From Planctomycetota bacterium (lineage in GTDB: Bacteria; Planctomycetota; Phycisphaerae; Phycisphaerales; UBA1924), in assembly GCA_018242605.1 (NCBI GenBank), contig JAFEBP010000004.1, forward strand, positions 1 through 64,000: a DNA stretch of 64,000 nucleotides. Direction: 5' to 3'. The translations under genes and the position numbers were made by a program. The notes under the pieces were generated by a model. It searched no databases. It had not been told where the DNA came from and saw nothing but the letters and a program-made list of their open reading frames with translations. Shown here in pieces: positions 43,426 to 52,734 of this stretch (position 1 is the first letter of the stretch; each line of letters begins with the position of its first letter).

Positions 43426-46110
43426 TTACTCGAACGAATACTGGAACTCGCTGTCCTTGACGCCGACGTGGACCTTCTTGATCTCGCTGCCGCTGGCCAT
43501 GCGGTTGAGCAGCTCCGAGCCGATTGCCGGGAGCATCTGGCGGGTGATGATCGCGTCGATGGCGCGGGCGCCGCTGTCGAGCTCGGTGACGCGGGAGACG
43601 ATGGTGTCTTCCACTTCCTTGTCGAAGGTGAAGGGCACCTTGTGGCCTTCCAGGATGCGCTGACCGACGCGCTTGAGCTGGAGCTTGATGATCGCCCGCA
43701 TCATCTCGTCGGAGATGGGGTAGTACGGCACGATTTCCAGGCGGCCCAAGAGGGCCGGGGGGAAGACCTTGAGCAGGGGCTCGCGGATCGCCTTGACCAG
43801 CCCCTCGGGATCGGGCTTGAGGGCCGGGTCCTTGCACATCTTCATCACCAGGTCGGTGCCGACGTTGCTGGTGAGCAGGATGATGGTGTTCTTGAAGTCG
43901 ATGTCGACGCCTTCACTGTCCTTCATGATCCCCTTGTCGAAGACCTGGAAGAAGACTTCGTGGATGTCGGCGTGGGCCTTCTCGACTTCGTCGAGCAGCA
44001 GCACGCTGTAGGGGCGGCGGCGTACCGCTTCGGTCATGACGCCGCCCTTGCCGTAACCGACGTATCCGGGGGGCGAGCCCATGAGGAGGCTGACCTTGTG
44101 GGCCTCCTGGTATTCGCTCATGTTGATGCGGATGAGGCCCTGGGGCCCGCCGTACAGCGCCTCGGCGAGGGCCTCGGCGGTCTCGGTCTTGCCGACGCCG
44201 CTGGGGCCCACCAGCATGAAGACGCCGATGGGACGGTTGGGATTGGCGACCTTCGCGCGGGAGAGGCCGATCTGCTTGGCGATGGCTTCCAGGCCGTGGC
44301 GCTGGCCGATGACCCGCTTCTCCAGCGTGTCGGGGAGCTTGATCACGCCCTCGATCTCGTTCTTCACCATGCGGCCCAGCGGGATGCCAGTCCAGTCGCT
44401 GACGACGGCGGACACGGCCTGCAGGTCGACGTTGGGGGTGATGATCGGGTGCTCGCCCTGGAACGCGGTGAGTTCGGCCTTGGTCTTCTTGAGGTCTTCG
44501 AGAATCTGCGCACGGTCCGCGTCCGAGAGAGGCGTCGGGGCGGGTGCGCCGTTCGCCGCGGGGGCGGGGCCTTCGAGCTTGGCCCGCAGGTCCAGGATCT
44601 TGCCGACCATCTCCTTTTCCTTGGCGAAGCGCTCGTCGAGCTCCTTGAGCTTGGCGGTGTCGGCCTCGATCAGGGCGACGACATCGTCTCGGCGCTTGGA
44701 GTGGTCAGCGCCGGTCTTCATCTCGCGCTCGATGATGTCGAGCTCGACCTTGAGGCTGTCGATGCGCTTGCGGGTGTCGTCGATCTCGGCGGGGACGCTG
44801 TGCAGAGCGGTGGCCACGCGGGCCGAGGCGGTATCGATGAGGCTGACGGCCTTGTCGGGGAGCTGGCGGCCCTGGATGTACCGCTTGCTGAGCTTCACCG
44901 CGGCTTCGAGAGCCTCGTCGAGCACTTCGACCTTGTGGTGCTTCTGCATCACGCCGGCCAGGCCGCGGATCATGCGCAGGCACTTGAGTTCATCGGGCTC
45001 GTCGACCTTGACGACCTGGAAGCGGCGGGTCATCGCCGGGTCCTTCTCGAAGTACTGCTTGAACTCGGCCTGGGTGGTGGCGCCGATGGTGCGGAGCGTG
45101 CCGCGGGCGAGGGCGGGCTTGAGGATGTTGGCCGCGTCACCAGCGCCCGCGCCGCCGCCGGCGCCGATGAGGGTGTGGGCCTCGTCGATGAACAGGATGA
45201 TGGGCTTGGTGCTGGCCTGCACCTCGTCGACGAGTTGCTGGAGGCGGTTCTCGAACTCGCCCTTCATGCTCGCGCCGGCCTGGAGGCGGGTGAGGTCAAG
45301 AGCGAGCAGGCGGACATCGCGCAGGGCCGGGGGGACGTCGCCGGCGACGATCTTCTGTGCGAAGCCCTCGACGACGGCGGTCTTGCCGACGCCGGCCTCG
45401 CCGGTGAGCATCGGGTTGTTCTGGCGGCGGCGCATCAGGATGTCGATGCACTGGCGCACTTCCTCATCGCGGCCGACGATGGGGTCGAGCTTGCCGCTCT
45501 TGGCCTGCTCGGTGAGGTCAGTGGTGTACTGCTTGATCGCTTCCTGCTTGCCCATCGCGGCCGGGGACATGGCCCCGCTGCCCTCGCCGGGAGCGCCGGA
45601 GATGCCGCGCTGGGAGGAAGCCGAAAGCACGGCCTCGGGGCTGCCGTCGGTGATCTTGGCGAAGTTGTCGGCCAACTGCTCGCTCTTGATCTTCTCGAAC
45701 TCCCGGGAGACGCTGCGGAGGATGTGCTCCAGGTTCGGCGTGCGGAGCATGGCCAGGATGATGTGGCCGGTGCGGATGGCGTTCTCGCCGTACTTGAGCG
45801 AGGCGTAGGCCCAGGCCCGCTCGACCGAGTCGTCCAGGTGCGTCGAGAAGTCGGAGATGCTGGTGGCGCCGCGGGGGAGACGGTCGAGCGCGGCGGTGAG
45901 GTCGCTGGCGAGCTTGCTGGGGTTGAGCTCGAAGGCCTTGATGATGCGGTGCAGGTCGGTATCCTGTGCCTGCATGATCTGGGCGAGGAAGTGGACGAAC
46001 TCGACGTACGGGTTGCCGCGGAGCTTGCAGAAGGTGGCGGCGCCCTCCAGGGCCTTGTAGCCGATGGAGTTGAGTTTGCCGTAGAGGTTCGAGCGAGAAA
46101 TGTCGGGCAT
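43426..46110 (-). CDS. clpV: Type VI secretion ATPase ClpV (TssH)
   Basis: This 894-residue AAA+ disaggregase recycles the contracted sheath. The ATG at 46110 begins a ClpN domain (SRSNLYGKLNSIGYKALEGAA). The first AAA ring has LTGEAGVGKTAVVEGFA and FIDEAHTLIGAGG, with the ClpV-type run KPALARGTLRTIGATTQAEF and TRRFQVVKV. A coiled M-domain lies near residues 450-560. The second ring has GPSGVGKTETAEALAEALYG, INMSEYQEAHKVS, GYVGYGKGG and VLLLDEVEKAH. The ALARGTLRTIGATT wording separates ClpV from ClpB. No other structural type VI genes are adjacent except the DUF5675-like candidate; VgrG is 38 kb away. Confidence 0.95.
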   Translation of the reverse strand: MPDISRSNLYGKLNSIGYKALEGAATFCKLRGNPYVEFVHFLAQIMQAQDTDLHRIIKAFELNPSKLASDLTAALDRLPRGATSISDFSTHLDDSVERAWAYASLKYGENAIRTGHIILAMLRTPNLEHILRSVSREFEKIKSEQLADNFAKITDGSPEAVLSASSQRGISGAPGEGSGAMSPAAMGKQEAIKQYTTDLTEQAKSGKLDPIVGRDEEVRQCIDILMRRRQNNPMLTGEAGVGKTAVVEGFAQKIVAGDVPPALRDVRLLALDLTRLQAGASMKGEFENRLQQLVDEVQASTKPIILFIDEAHTLIGAGGGAGAGDAANILKPALARGTLRTIGATTQAEFKQYFEKDPAMTRRFQVVKVDEPDELKCLRMIRGLAGVMQKHHKVEVLDEALEAAVKLSKRYIQGRQLPDKAVSLIDTASARVATALHSVPAEIDDTRKRIDSLKVELDIIEREMKTGADHSKRRDDVVALIEADTAKLKELDERFAKEKEMVGKILDLRAKLEGPAPAANGAPAPTPLSDADRAQILEDLKKTKAELTAFQGEHPIITPNVDLQAVSAVVSDWTGIPLGRMVKNEIEGVIKLPDTLEKRVIGQRHGLEAIAKQIGLSRAKVANPNRPIGVFMLVGPSGVGKTETAEALAEALYGGPQGLIRINMSEYQEAHKVSLLMGSPPGYVGYGKGGVMTEAVRRRPYSVLLLDEVEKAHADIHEVFFQVFDKGIMKDSEGVDIDFKNTIILLTSNVGTDLVMKMCKDPALKPDPEGLVKAIREPLLKVFPPALLGRLEIVPYYPISDEMMRAIIKLQLKRVGQRILEGHKVPFTFDKEVEDTIVSRVTELDSGARAIDAIITRQMLPAIGSELLNRMASGSEIKKVHVGVKDSEFQYSFE

Positions 46111-46529
46111 GGGGACTGGACTCCGGATTGGGGGTTCGCGGAGAGGGTACGGCGGGGGGCGGAAATGTGTAAAGCGGAATTCGGGAAATGGGCGAATTCG
46201 GCGCGGCGATGCGCCCGGGGGCAAGGCGCGCAGGGAACGGAGATATTGCCGGCGTTGGTAGTTTCTCCGGGCTCCGTTGGCTGGATATGGACGATCGCAC
46301 GGGAGGGGGCCGCACGAAGTGGCTCGCGACAGGATCAAGCTGATCGAGGAGGCCGGCACCGGCGACACTCATTACCAGCGAGAATGAGAACCGCCGACCC
46401 GGCGTGACGGGCGGCGTTGCGTGCGTACAGGAACTGAGGTTAACGAGTGCGCGGGACGACTCCGTCGCCGCGCGGTTGCCACCCACGGCACGCCCTTCTT
46501 CCATCCCAACATTCGGCCAGACGCCCGGC
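46111..46529. other. Gene-free region upstream of clpV
   Basis: This 419-base stretch has no gene I can support. A GTGGCTCGCGACAGG segment near 46319 continues as a short frame of about 25 residues ending near 46387. It has no start or ribosome binding site and may be a decayed gene. The clpV promoter is expected here but no clear boxes were found. Confidence 0.4.
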
Positions 46530-46736
46530 TTACTTCTTGTTGGCCTTTTTCGCCGCCGCCTTCTTCGTGGCCTTGCCGACTTGTTTCTTCTCGCGGGTCT
46601 CGCGGGCGAGCTCGGTGACGTGGGAGGGCTCGACGCGGCTGCCGCCGTGCGAGGTGCTGGTGGGCGAGCGTTTCTTGCGACCGCTGGAACTGGTGATGTT
46701 GTTGCGTTGGCCGCCCTGTATTTTGGAAGATGCCAT
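46530..46736 (-). CDS. Small lysine-rich basic protein
   Basis: This is a 68-residue protein rich in Lys, Ser and Arg: MASSKIQGGQRNNITSSSG, then RKKRSPTSTSHGG, ELARETREKKQVGK and a C-terminal ATKKAAAKKANKK. A CGGAGG ribosome binding site sits about 13 bases before the ATG. The Ala/Lys tail resembles C-terminal extensions of histone-H1-like and HU-like proteins, which bind DNA or RNA non-specifically. There is no globular domain. It lies between clpV and a lipase-like gene; a link to either is not shown. I consider it a real small gene because of the ribosome binding site and the consistent composition. Confidence 0.55.
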   Translation of the reverse strand: MASSKIQGGQRNNITSSSGRKKRSPTSTSHGGSRVEPSHVTELARETREKKQVGKATKKAAAKKANKK

Positions 46737-46878
46737 GTGCGAAGCCTCCGGGTGGCGCGGGGTGCGCCGTGATGAGCATAGCGCCGCGCGAATTGCGCGA
46801 ACGGAGCGGACCGCAAATAGAGGAAATAGGGAAGAACCGACGCACGGGCACTCTCCACCGCGATCGTGTGGGTTGAGA

Positions 46879-48210
46879 TCACTGCGTCGTGCGGTCGGTC
46901 AGTTCCATCGGCGGGGACCAGTCGGCGGGGGCGACGCCCGGTGCACGTTTGCCCCAGGTGTTCTCGTGTTTGTCGGGCGCACCGGTGAAGTGGCGGACGA
47001 TGAGGCGCTGCACCACGTTCATGTTGGGCAGAATCCCATGGAAACCGCCGACCTTGGCGAGCATCTTGTCGCCGACTTCCCAATAGCCAAAATCGTCCGG
47101 AGTCAAGCAGACCAAATTCTCCGGGCCCAGGAAGGCGGGCACCGCGCCGTCGTAGGGAACCGTGCCGTCGCCGGTCTGGTAGCGTTCATCCGGTCCGTTG
47201 GGGGGCGCTTCGGGGGTCCACTTGTTCATTCGGTCGCGGGAGGAAAGAACAAAGAGCGGCTTGCCCTTGGAATCGGTGTCGATCCGCATCTGCGTGCGGG
47301 TGACCGAGCCGATGCCGACCACGGCGAGCCAGTCCTCGCGGGCGAGGCCGACATCCGGGAGTGAGACGGATTCGAGCTTTTCGCGGTGGTTTGCGGCGGT
47401 CTTAAGCAGTGAACGGAACAGATCGTCGGCCTGCTTGATCCGGTCGGACGCGCGGCCGGGATCAACCGCGTACAGGCGGACGTACTCACGGACCGTCTCG
47501 ATGATGCTGGGCTGCCAGACATCGGGCTTGAAAATAGACTTGGGAAGACCGGGGGCGAAGGTGAGGCCTCGTTGAGGCGTGGGCATGAGGTGGTAGAGCG
47601 CGGGCATCACGCGGGCGGCCTCTCGCTCTCGCGAAGAAGGCGCGGTGCCACCGAGGTCGGCTGTGCCGGTCAGGACCTTGACGACCGCCTCGAACGAGCC
47701 GCGGAACGGGCTGGCGAGCGTCGCGACTTTCGAGACGGGCGCCTTGCCCTTCTGGTTGGCGAGGTAGCCGGCGATGATGAGGCCGCCCATGGAGTGGCCG
47801 ACGAGGTTGACCGTGGGCGACTTGTCGTATCCGTCCTTGGCGTAGTGGCGGGTGAGTTTGGTGCGTTCGATGACCTCGAGCACGAAATCGGCGAGGGAGG
47901 CCTCCGTGGTTTCGAGCGGCTGGCGCCAGTCGTATCCGAATGGGTACACGGGGACGGGCTCGTCCTCGCGGGCGCTGAGGTTGTGCCGCAGTTCGGAGAT
48001 GAGTTCCTTGTACGCGACTTCAAAGACCTGGCCCGCGGTGACGCGGACGGGCTGGCTAGCCTCGTAACGGATCTGGTCGGGGTGGAGCCGGATGCGATCG
48101 AAGTTGTTGGTCATGACCGACCAGACAACCTCCGGGGAGATCGGGTACTCGTCGTTGAGGTAGGTGGCGGTGATACCCGGAACGACGATGACCGGCGGGG
48201 GCAGTTTCAT
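46879..48210 (-). CDS. Lipase/acyltransferase-like alpha/beta hydrolase
   Basis: This is a 443-residue soluble protein with no signal peptide. The oxyanion-side motif PVIVVPGITATYL opens the domain. The nucleophile elbow is LVGHSMGGLIIAGYL with Ser140. A likely catalytic Asp sits in TGDGTVPYDGAVPAF, and a likely His in VGGFHGILPNMNVV. The pattern of an early PG-x-x-x-T, the elbow at ~140 and a DGTVP segment late in the protein resembles lecithin:cholesterol-acyltransferase-like phospholipases. Some type VI effectors (Tle families) are such cytosolic lipases, and clpV lies close by on the same strand, but no immunity gene is evident. A housekeeping lipase role is equally possible. Confidence 0.8.
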   Translation of the reverse strand: MKLPPPVIVVPGITATYLNDEYPISPEVVWSVMTNNFDRIRLHPDQIRYEASQPVRVTAGQVFEVAYKELISELRHNLSAREDEPVPVYPFGYDWRQPLETTEASLADFVLEVIERTKLTRHYAKDGYDKSPTVNLVGHSMGGLIIAGYLANQKGKAPVSKVATLASPFRGSFEAVVKVLTGTADLGGTAPSSREREAARVMPALYHLMPTPQRGLTFAPGLPKSIFKPDVWQPSIIETVREYVRLYAVDPGRASDRIKQADDLFRSLLKTAANHREKLESVSLPDVGLAREDWLAVVGIGSVTRTQMRIDTDSKGKPLFVLSSRDRMNKWTPEAPPNGPDERYQTGDGTVPYDGAVPAFLGPENLVCLTPDDFGYWEVGDKMLAKVGGFHGILPNMNVVQRLIVRHFTGAPDKHENTWGKRAPGVAPADWSPPMELTDRTTQ

Positions 48211-48301
48211 GCGGGGGCTCCTTGGCCAATGCTATCCGCGGCGTGCGGCGCCGATTGGGATTCGCTGAACGCCGCAGGGAAGATCCCGCACTTCGCTCGC
48301 C

Positions 48302-49132
48302 TCACGACGTCTTGGGCGTCGTGTTCTTCGCGATGGTCTCGAGGAGTTTGCCTATGCGGTCGTCGGCCGCGGCGTCGCGGCCCTCGCCGCTCTGGATGGA
48401 GTACGTGGGCTGCACGTGGGACTCGCCGCAGATGACGGTGAGCAGGTTGGAGACCAGGCGGGCTTCCTCGCCCGCGGGGAGCTTGTGGCCCTTTTCGCCG
48501 AGCAGTTCGACGGCGTGATGGACGATCTGAACGGCCCCGTCGACGATCACTTTGCGCGCGTCGACGAGGGCCTGGGCCTGCTGACGGACGAGCATCGATT
48601 GGGCGATCTCGGGGGCGTAGCTGAGGTCGGAGAGTTCGAACGAGGCGACCTCCGCGCCGGCGATCTCGACCTTTGACTGCAGGATCTCCCGCATCTCCTT
48701 GGCGATGACGCCGGTCTCGCTCTTGAGGCTGGTCTGGTGGGTGGCCGACTCGTAGGGATAGCGTGAGGCCACCTGCTTGAGCACGGCCATGGCCTGCGTC
48801 TTGACGAAGGAGGGCGCGTCCTGAACATCGAGCGCGGCTTTCTTGGAATCAACAAATCGAAACGTGACCACCGCGGCGACGACAATGGGATTGCCGTTTC
48901 CGTCGGCCACAACCGTGCGATGGACTTCGATCGCCTGCTGCTTGGTCGAGATCCTGACGAGCCGGCGGCCCCAGACGTTGACCCACGAGAGGCCGGGGGT
49001 CTTGACGACCTTGGAAAGCTTGCCCCAGCCGAGCACAACGACCTCTTCCTGCGGGTGCACGATCAGCCACGAGAACAGCAGCGTGAAGGGGAGGAGCAGA
49101 ATGCTCATCACCAGCGTCAGTGTCTTCTCCAT
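48302..49132 (-). CDS. SPFH/band-7 domain membrane protein
   Basis: The start at 49132 follows AAGGA and gives 276 residues. The N-terminus is a membrane helix (LTLVMSILLLPFTLLFSWLIV). A short strand set follows (EEVVVLGWGKLSKVVKTPGL), and the SPFH domain contains RISTKQQAIEVHRTVVADG and VVAAVVTFRFVDSKKAALDV. After it come a helical region FELSDLSYAPEIAQSMLVRQQAQALVDARKVIVDGAV and a short C-terminal tail. Band-7 proteins form large rings in membrane microdomains and often assist membrane proteases. No NfeD-like partner is adjacent. The upstream M28 peptidase gene is divergent, with 195 bases between the two starts. Confidence 0.88.
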   Translation of the reverse strand: MEKTLTLVMSILLLPFTLLFSWLIVHPQEEVVVLGWGKLSKVVKTPGLSWVNVWGRRLVRISTKQQAIEVHRTVVADGNGNPIVVAAVVTFRFVDSKKAALDVQDAPSFVKTQAMAVLKQVASRYPYESATHQTSLKSETGVIAKEMREILQSKVEIAGAEVASFELSDLSYAPEIAQSMLVRQQAQALVDARKVIVDGAVQIVHHAVELLGEKGHKLPAGEEARLVSNLLTVICGESHVQPTYSIQSGEGRDAAADDRIGKLLETIAKNTTPKTS

Positions 49133-49233
49133 GCGTGTTCCTTCCAGGAGTTTGGCCGGGTGTCGTTCCGTCGGTTCGCGCTCGGAGCGCGGTCGAGCGT
49201 AGGAATGCGGGGGGCCGGCCCCGTGTGCTCGGG

Positions 49234-49263
49234 TTGGCCCGGGCCGGGGTGTTCCCGTATGAT
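49234..49263 (+). promoter_or_regulatory. Sigma-70-like promoter candidate
   Basis: TTGGCC (49234-49239) and TATGAT (49258-49263) are separated by 18 bases, 64 bases before the M28 peptidase start. The -10 box is good and the -35 moderate. Confidence 0.4.
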
Positions 49264-49327
49264 GAACCGGTCGCGCTCGTTCTCGCGCCCGTATTGGAAG
49301 TTGGCACAATCACCCAAGGAGTTCGGT

Positions 49328-51466
49328 ATGTCGCTGTGCACATGTGATCGCGTGGCCGCTCGCGCCGTGGCCGTTTCCGCGTTGTCCCTGCTAGCGATGG
49401 CCGGCTGGGCGGTTGAACCGGGGGCGGACGGAACCGCGCCGTACGCGATGATCGACGGCGAGAAGGCGGCGATCCCGGATGTGCCGATGGGCGACCCGGC
49501 GACGATCGCGAAGATCATCGCGGAGGGGAAGAACAACAACCACGTGATGGACTGGATCACGTATATCTCCAACGACATCGGGCCGCGGCTCACGGGCTCG
49601 AGCAACGCCGAAAAGGCCAACAAATGGTGCCGCGACCAGTTCGAGAAGTGGGGTTTGACGATCCCGCCGTTCGGCGGGGCGACCGGGCAGACATCGGGAG
49701 ATCATGAGCTGCGAGGGTTGTGGCAGTGGAAGGACATCCCGGTGCGGTTCGATCGCGGGCCCTCTACCGGCAAGGTGGTAGCGACCCGCAACCCCAACGC
49801 GGAGAAGCCCGAGTACCGCACGGTGCGTGACATGGAGTTCACGACGCTGGCGTGGTCGGCGGGAACCGATGGCCCCGTGAGGGCGCCGGTCGTGAAGATG
49901 CCCGAGAACGACGAGCAGTTCGAGGCCGCCAAGGACAAGATGAAAGGGGCGTGGGTGCTGGTGAAGCCCCCGCAGGCCGGTCGGCGCGGCGTGATCGGCG
50001 GGGCCTCGGCCCGCATGTCGCTCTTCGCGGACATCCGCAAGAAGTGGAAGGGCGGCAAGACCGACGACGCGGCGGCGCCGGCGGTGGACAAGGACATGAT
50101 CCGGTACGAAGGCACGGTCGCCGGCGGACCGATGCCTGATGGCATGCCACTCACGCTGGATGTGAAGCTCACCGATCCCAAGGCCGTCACCGGCACGATC
50201 TCGCTGGGCGGGTTCCGCAATACCGAGATCAAGGAAGGCACGTTCGATCCGGCCACCAAGGAGCTGAAGTTCAAGACCGAATCGCCCCGCGGCGAGCGGG
50301 AGTACATCCTGACGCTCGACGGCGACACGCTCAAGGGCAAGACCGTGCTGCCCGACAACGCGGGCACCATGACCTACGAGGGCAAGAAGACCGCGATCGA
50401 GGAGCCCAAGAAGGGCCCGACGATGGAGGAGCGCGTGCTCGCTCTGCAGCCGGCGGGATGGATCCTGCCTTCGAGCAGCGAACTGGTGCTCACCGGCGGA
50501 GCGCCCGGGTGGGACAAGCTGGACATGGACAACCTCTCGCCCGACGTCATCGTCACGGTGCGGAAGTCGGACTATGACTGCATGAACTCGTCGATCGCGG
50601 ACGGCGTGCCGGTGGAGGCGGAGTTTGACCTCAAGCACACGTTCACGAAGGGCCCGATCCCGGTGTACGACACGATCGCGGAGATCAAGGGCACCGAGAA
50701 GCCCGACGAGGTGATCATCGTCTCGGGCCACCTGGATTCATGGAACGGCCCGGGAAGCCAAGGAACCACCGACAACGGCACCGGCAGCGCGGTGACGCTC
50801 GAAGCGGCGCGGATTCTCGCGGCGACCAACGCCAAGCCCAAGCGGACGATCCGGTTCATCCTGTGGACGGGCGAGGAACAGGGTCTGCTCGGCTCGGTGG
50901 CGTACGTCAAGTACCTCAAGGAGCAGGACCAACTCGGCAAAATCTCGGCGGTGCTCGTGGACGACGGCGGGACGAACTGGGAGGGCGGGCTGCCGTGCGT
51001 GGAATCGCAGGTGCCTTACCTGGCCGCGGCGACCGCGCCGGTGAACGGCGTGTTCTACAGCGAGGCCGACAAGAAGTTCCTGGACGTCAACATCCACAAG
51101 CAGAAGGTGTTCAACCAGGTGCAGGGCAGCGACCACAACTCGTTCATGCGAGAAAAGGTACCCGGCTTCTTCTGGGATGAAACCGGCCGAGCGGATTACA
51201 ACCACACGCACCACACGCAGTACGACCGTCTGGATCAGGCGATCCCCGAGTATCTGAAGCAGTCGGCGACGTGCGCGGCGGTGACGGCGTACAACCTGGC
51301 GTGCGCTCCTGATCTGCTGCCTCGGCCGACGGATGACGAATGGCCCCGGGGCGGGCGCGGCGGCGGGCGCGGCGGACGGCCCGGCGGCGCTCCCGGTCAG
51401 CAGCCTCCTTCGGGCGACGCCCCCACTCCTCCTCCCGGTGTGACGCCCCCCGCGGGCGGCAACTGA
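49328..51466 (+). CDS. Exported M28-family metallopeptidase (second type)
   Basis: The ATG at 49328 follows AAGGAG and begins a signal peptide (ARAVAVSALSLLAMAGWAV). The 712-residue protein contains an N-terminal helical segment (NNNHVMDWITYISNDIGPRLTGSSNAEKA). A long insert of about 250 residues follows, with PA-like and beta-sandwich parts. The M28 core has metal ligands in IIVSGHLDSW, GTTDNGTGSAV, FILWTGEEQGLLGS, AVLVDDGGTN and NHTHHTQYD. The last ~45 residues are low-complexity Gly/Arg and Pro (GGRGGGRGGRPGG) and probably unstructured. The closest functional relatives are carboxypeptidase Q-like exopeptidases. It ends at a strong terminator and differs from the other M28 protein in lacking a PDZ domain. 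Confidence 0.9.
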   Translation: MSLCTCDRVAARAVAVSALSLLAMAGWAVEPGADGTAPYAMIDGEKAAIPDVPMGDPATIAKIIAEGKNNNHVMDWITYISNDIGPRLTGSSNAEKANKWCRDQFEKWGLTIPPFGGATGQTSGDHELRGLWQWKDIPVRFDRGPSTGKVVATRNPNAEKPEYRTVRDMEFTTLAWSAGTDGPVRAPVVKMPENDEQFEAAKDKMKGAWVLVKPPQAGRRGVIGGASARMSLFADIRKKWKGGKTDDAAAPAVDKDMIRYEGTVAGGPMPDGMPLTLDVKLTDPKAVTGTISLGGFRNTEIKEGTFDPATKELKFKTESPRGEREYILTLDGDTLKGKTVLPDNAGTMTYEGKKTAIEEPKKGPTMEERVLALQPAGWILPSSSELVLTGGAPGWDKLDMDNLSPDVIVTVRKSDYDCMNSSIADGVPVEAEFDLKHTFTKGPIPVYDTIAEIKGTEKPDEVIIVSGHLDSWNGPGSQGTTDNGTGSAVTLEAARILAATNAKPKRTIRFILWTGEEQGLLGSVAYVKYLKEQDQLGKISAVLVDDGGTNWEGGLPCVESQVPYLAAATAPVNGVFYSEADKKFLDVNIHKQKVFNQVQGSDHNSFMREKVPGFFWDETGRADYNHTHHTQYDRLDQAIPEYLKQSATCAAVTAYNLACAPDLLPRPTDDEWPRGGRGGGRGGRPGGAPGQQPPSGDAPTPPPGVTPPAGGN

Positions 51467-51501
51467 TCACCGTCAACGGCGGTACACACCCCACAATGAT
51501 G

Positions 51502-51545
51502 ACAAACGCCCCCGGGCAGAGCGGCCCGGGGGCGTTTGTTTTGTG
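51502..51545 (+). terminator. Strong rho-independent terminator
   Basis: ACAAACGCCCCCGGGC (51502-51517) pairs perfectly, 16 bp, with GCCCGGGGGCGTTTGT (51524-51539). A T-rich segment follows. It separates the M28 peptidase from the convergent PPC-domain gene. Confidence 0.92.
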
Positions 51546-51581
51546 TGACAACCCTTGCAAAGGTTGGCGGATGCCCGGGCA

Positions 51582-52472
51582 TCAGCGGCGGCGGCGGCCC
51601 GCGGCGAGCATTCCCAAGCCGAGCAACGCCGCAGCGCCGGGAGCGGGAACGACGCTGAGCGTCAGGCCGTAAGCGCCGTCCTCGGTGTGACCCGAGCCGT
51701 TGAAGTCGCTATCGCCAAAGCCGGTCACGGCGATGTAGTACGTGCCCGCGGCGGGGGCGACAAAGCGGAGCGAGGATTCGAAGTTGCTGCCCCGGGAGTC
51801 TCCACCCGCATCATCGTTGTTGAGCAGCAGGCCGTTCGCATCGAGCACGCCCAGAAGAGTGTCCAATTGGTGAGACTGGAGACCGGTGGTCATGGCCGAG
51901 AGCACATCGCCCGCTCCCATGGTGACGGCGAAGTAGTCCACATCGCCGGCGGACAGAGTGCCGAAGCCCACAGCAGAGCCCACACCCAGACCCGTCGGGA
52001 CAGCGCCCGCGGCGGTGTTGTCTGAAGCGGAATCAGAGAAATCGCCGGGAGTGGAACCCAGAACCGAACCGGTGAAGATCATCGGGCCGGCTTCCGGGTG
52101 CGCGCCTGTAAACGAGCGATCGTTGAACCCCGTGATCTGCAGAAAATAGACGCCGGAAACCCTGATCGCCGCGCGGATGGTGGAGCCGAACTGGCTGTTC
52201 GGACCGTTGCCGGATCCGCCGTCGTCGTTGAAAACGACCTCCGCGCCGGCGGGATCAACCAGACGCATCAGTGTGTCCGGCGAGCCAAAGAGCGAGCCGA
52301 CCGGGGTGGTCATCGCGTTGAAAATGTCGCCTTCCTCGAGCGAAATCGGAGCGCTGAGCACATTGCCGGCCGACAGGTTGACACCCGCCACACCCGAAAA
52401 TGTTGGCGACGCTGCGGCAATGCCGGACAACACCACAACCGCCGAAGCGGTGACGCAAGTACGCAAATTCAT
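51582..52472 (-). CDS. Exported PPC-domain protein with CTERM-type tail
   Basis: The ATG at 52472 follows GGAGAG and starts a signal peptide (TCVTASAVVVLSGIAAA). The 296-residue protein carries two copies of a PPC (pre-peptidase C-terminal)-like beta sandwich. Copy one runs from EEGDIFNAMTTPVGSLFG and TLMRLVDPAGAEVVFNDDGG to GVYFLQITGFNDRSF. Copy two runs from AGDVDYFAVTMGAGDVLSAM and LGVLDANGLLLNNDDAGGD to GTYYIAVTGFGDSDF. The tail VPAPGAAALLGLGMLAAGRRRR is a PEP-CTERM-like sorting tag with PAPG in place of PEP. PPC domains act as secretion or binding modules; no enzyme domain is present. It is likely a surface-exposed protein with structural or binding function. Confidence 0.87.
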   Translation of the reverse strand: MNLRTCVTASAVVVLSGIAAASPTFSGVAGVNLSAGNVLSAPISLEEGDIFNAMTTPVGSLFGSPDTLMRLVDPAGAEVVFNDDGGSGNGPNSQFGSTIRAAIRVSGVYFLQITGFNDRSFTGAHPEAGPMIFTGSVLGSTPGDFSDSASDNTAAGAVPTGLGVGSAVGFGTLSAGDVDYFAVTMGAGDVLSAMTTGLQSHQLDTLLGVLDANGLLLNNDDAGGDSRGSNFESSLRFVAPAAGTYYIAVTGFGDSDFNGSGHTEDGAYGLTLSVVPAPGAAALLGLGMLAAGRRRR

Positions 52473-52734
52473 CGTGTCTCTCTCCACAAATGGCACAGAA
52501 AACGGGTGCGGAAACACCCGGTGCTTTACCCCCATCGGGCAAGCTCGACGATCAAGGTACCCATAAGAGCGCCTCCTGTCAATGCAATTGCCAGATAGGA
52601 ATATGTTAGGACCGACGTGCGACTCTCTTACCCTGGACGCGCGGAAGCGGCCGCGAAAACGAAGCAAAGGCAGATCAACAAACGGGTGATCGACGCAGAG
52701 CCTGTCGGCAGAGAGGACCGGGAGATAGCGACCG

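Noticed and set aside
43315..46407. 1030-residue open frame opposite clpV
   Set aside because: Antisense shadow of an intact AAA+ gene.
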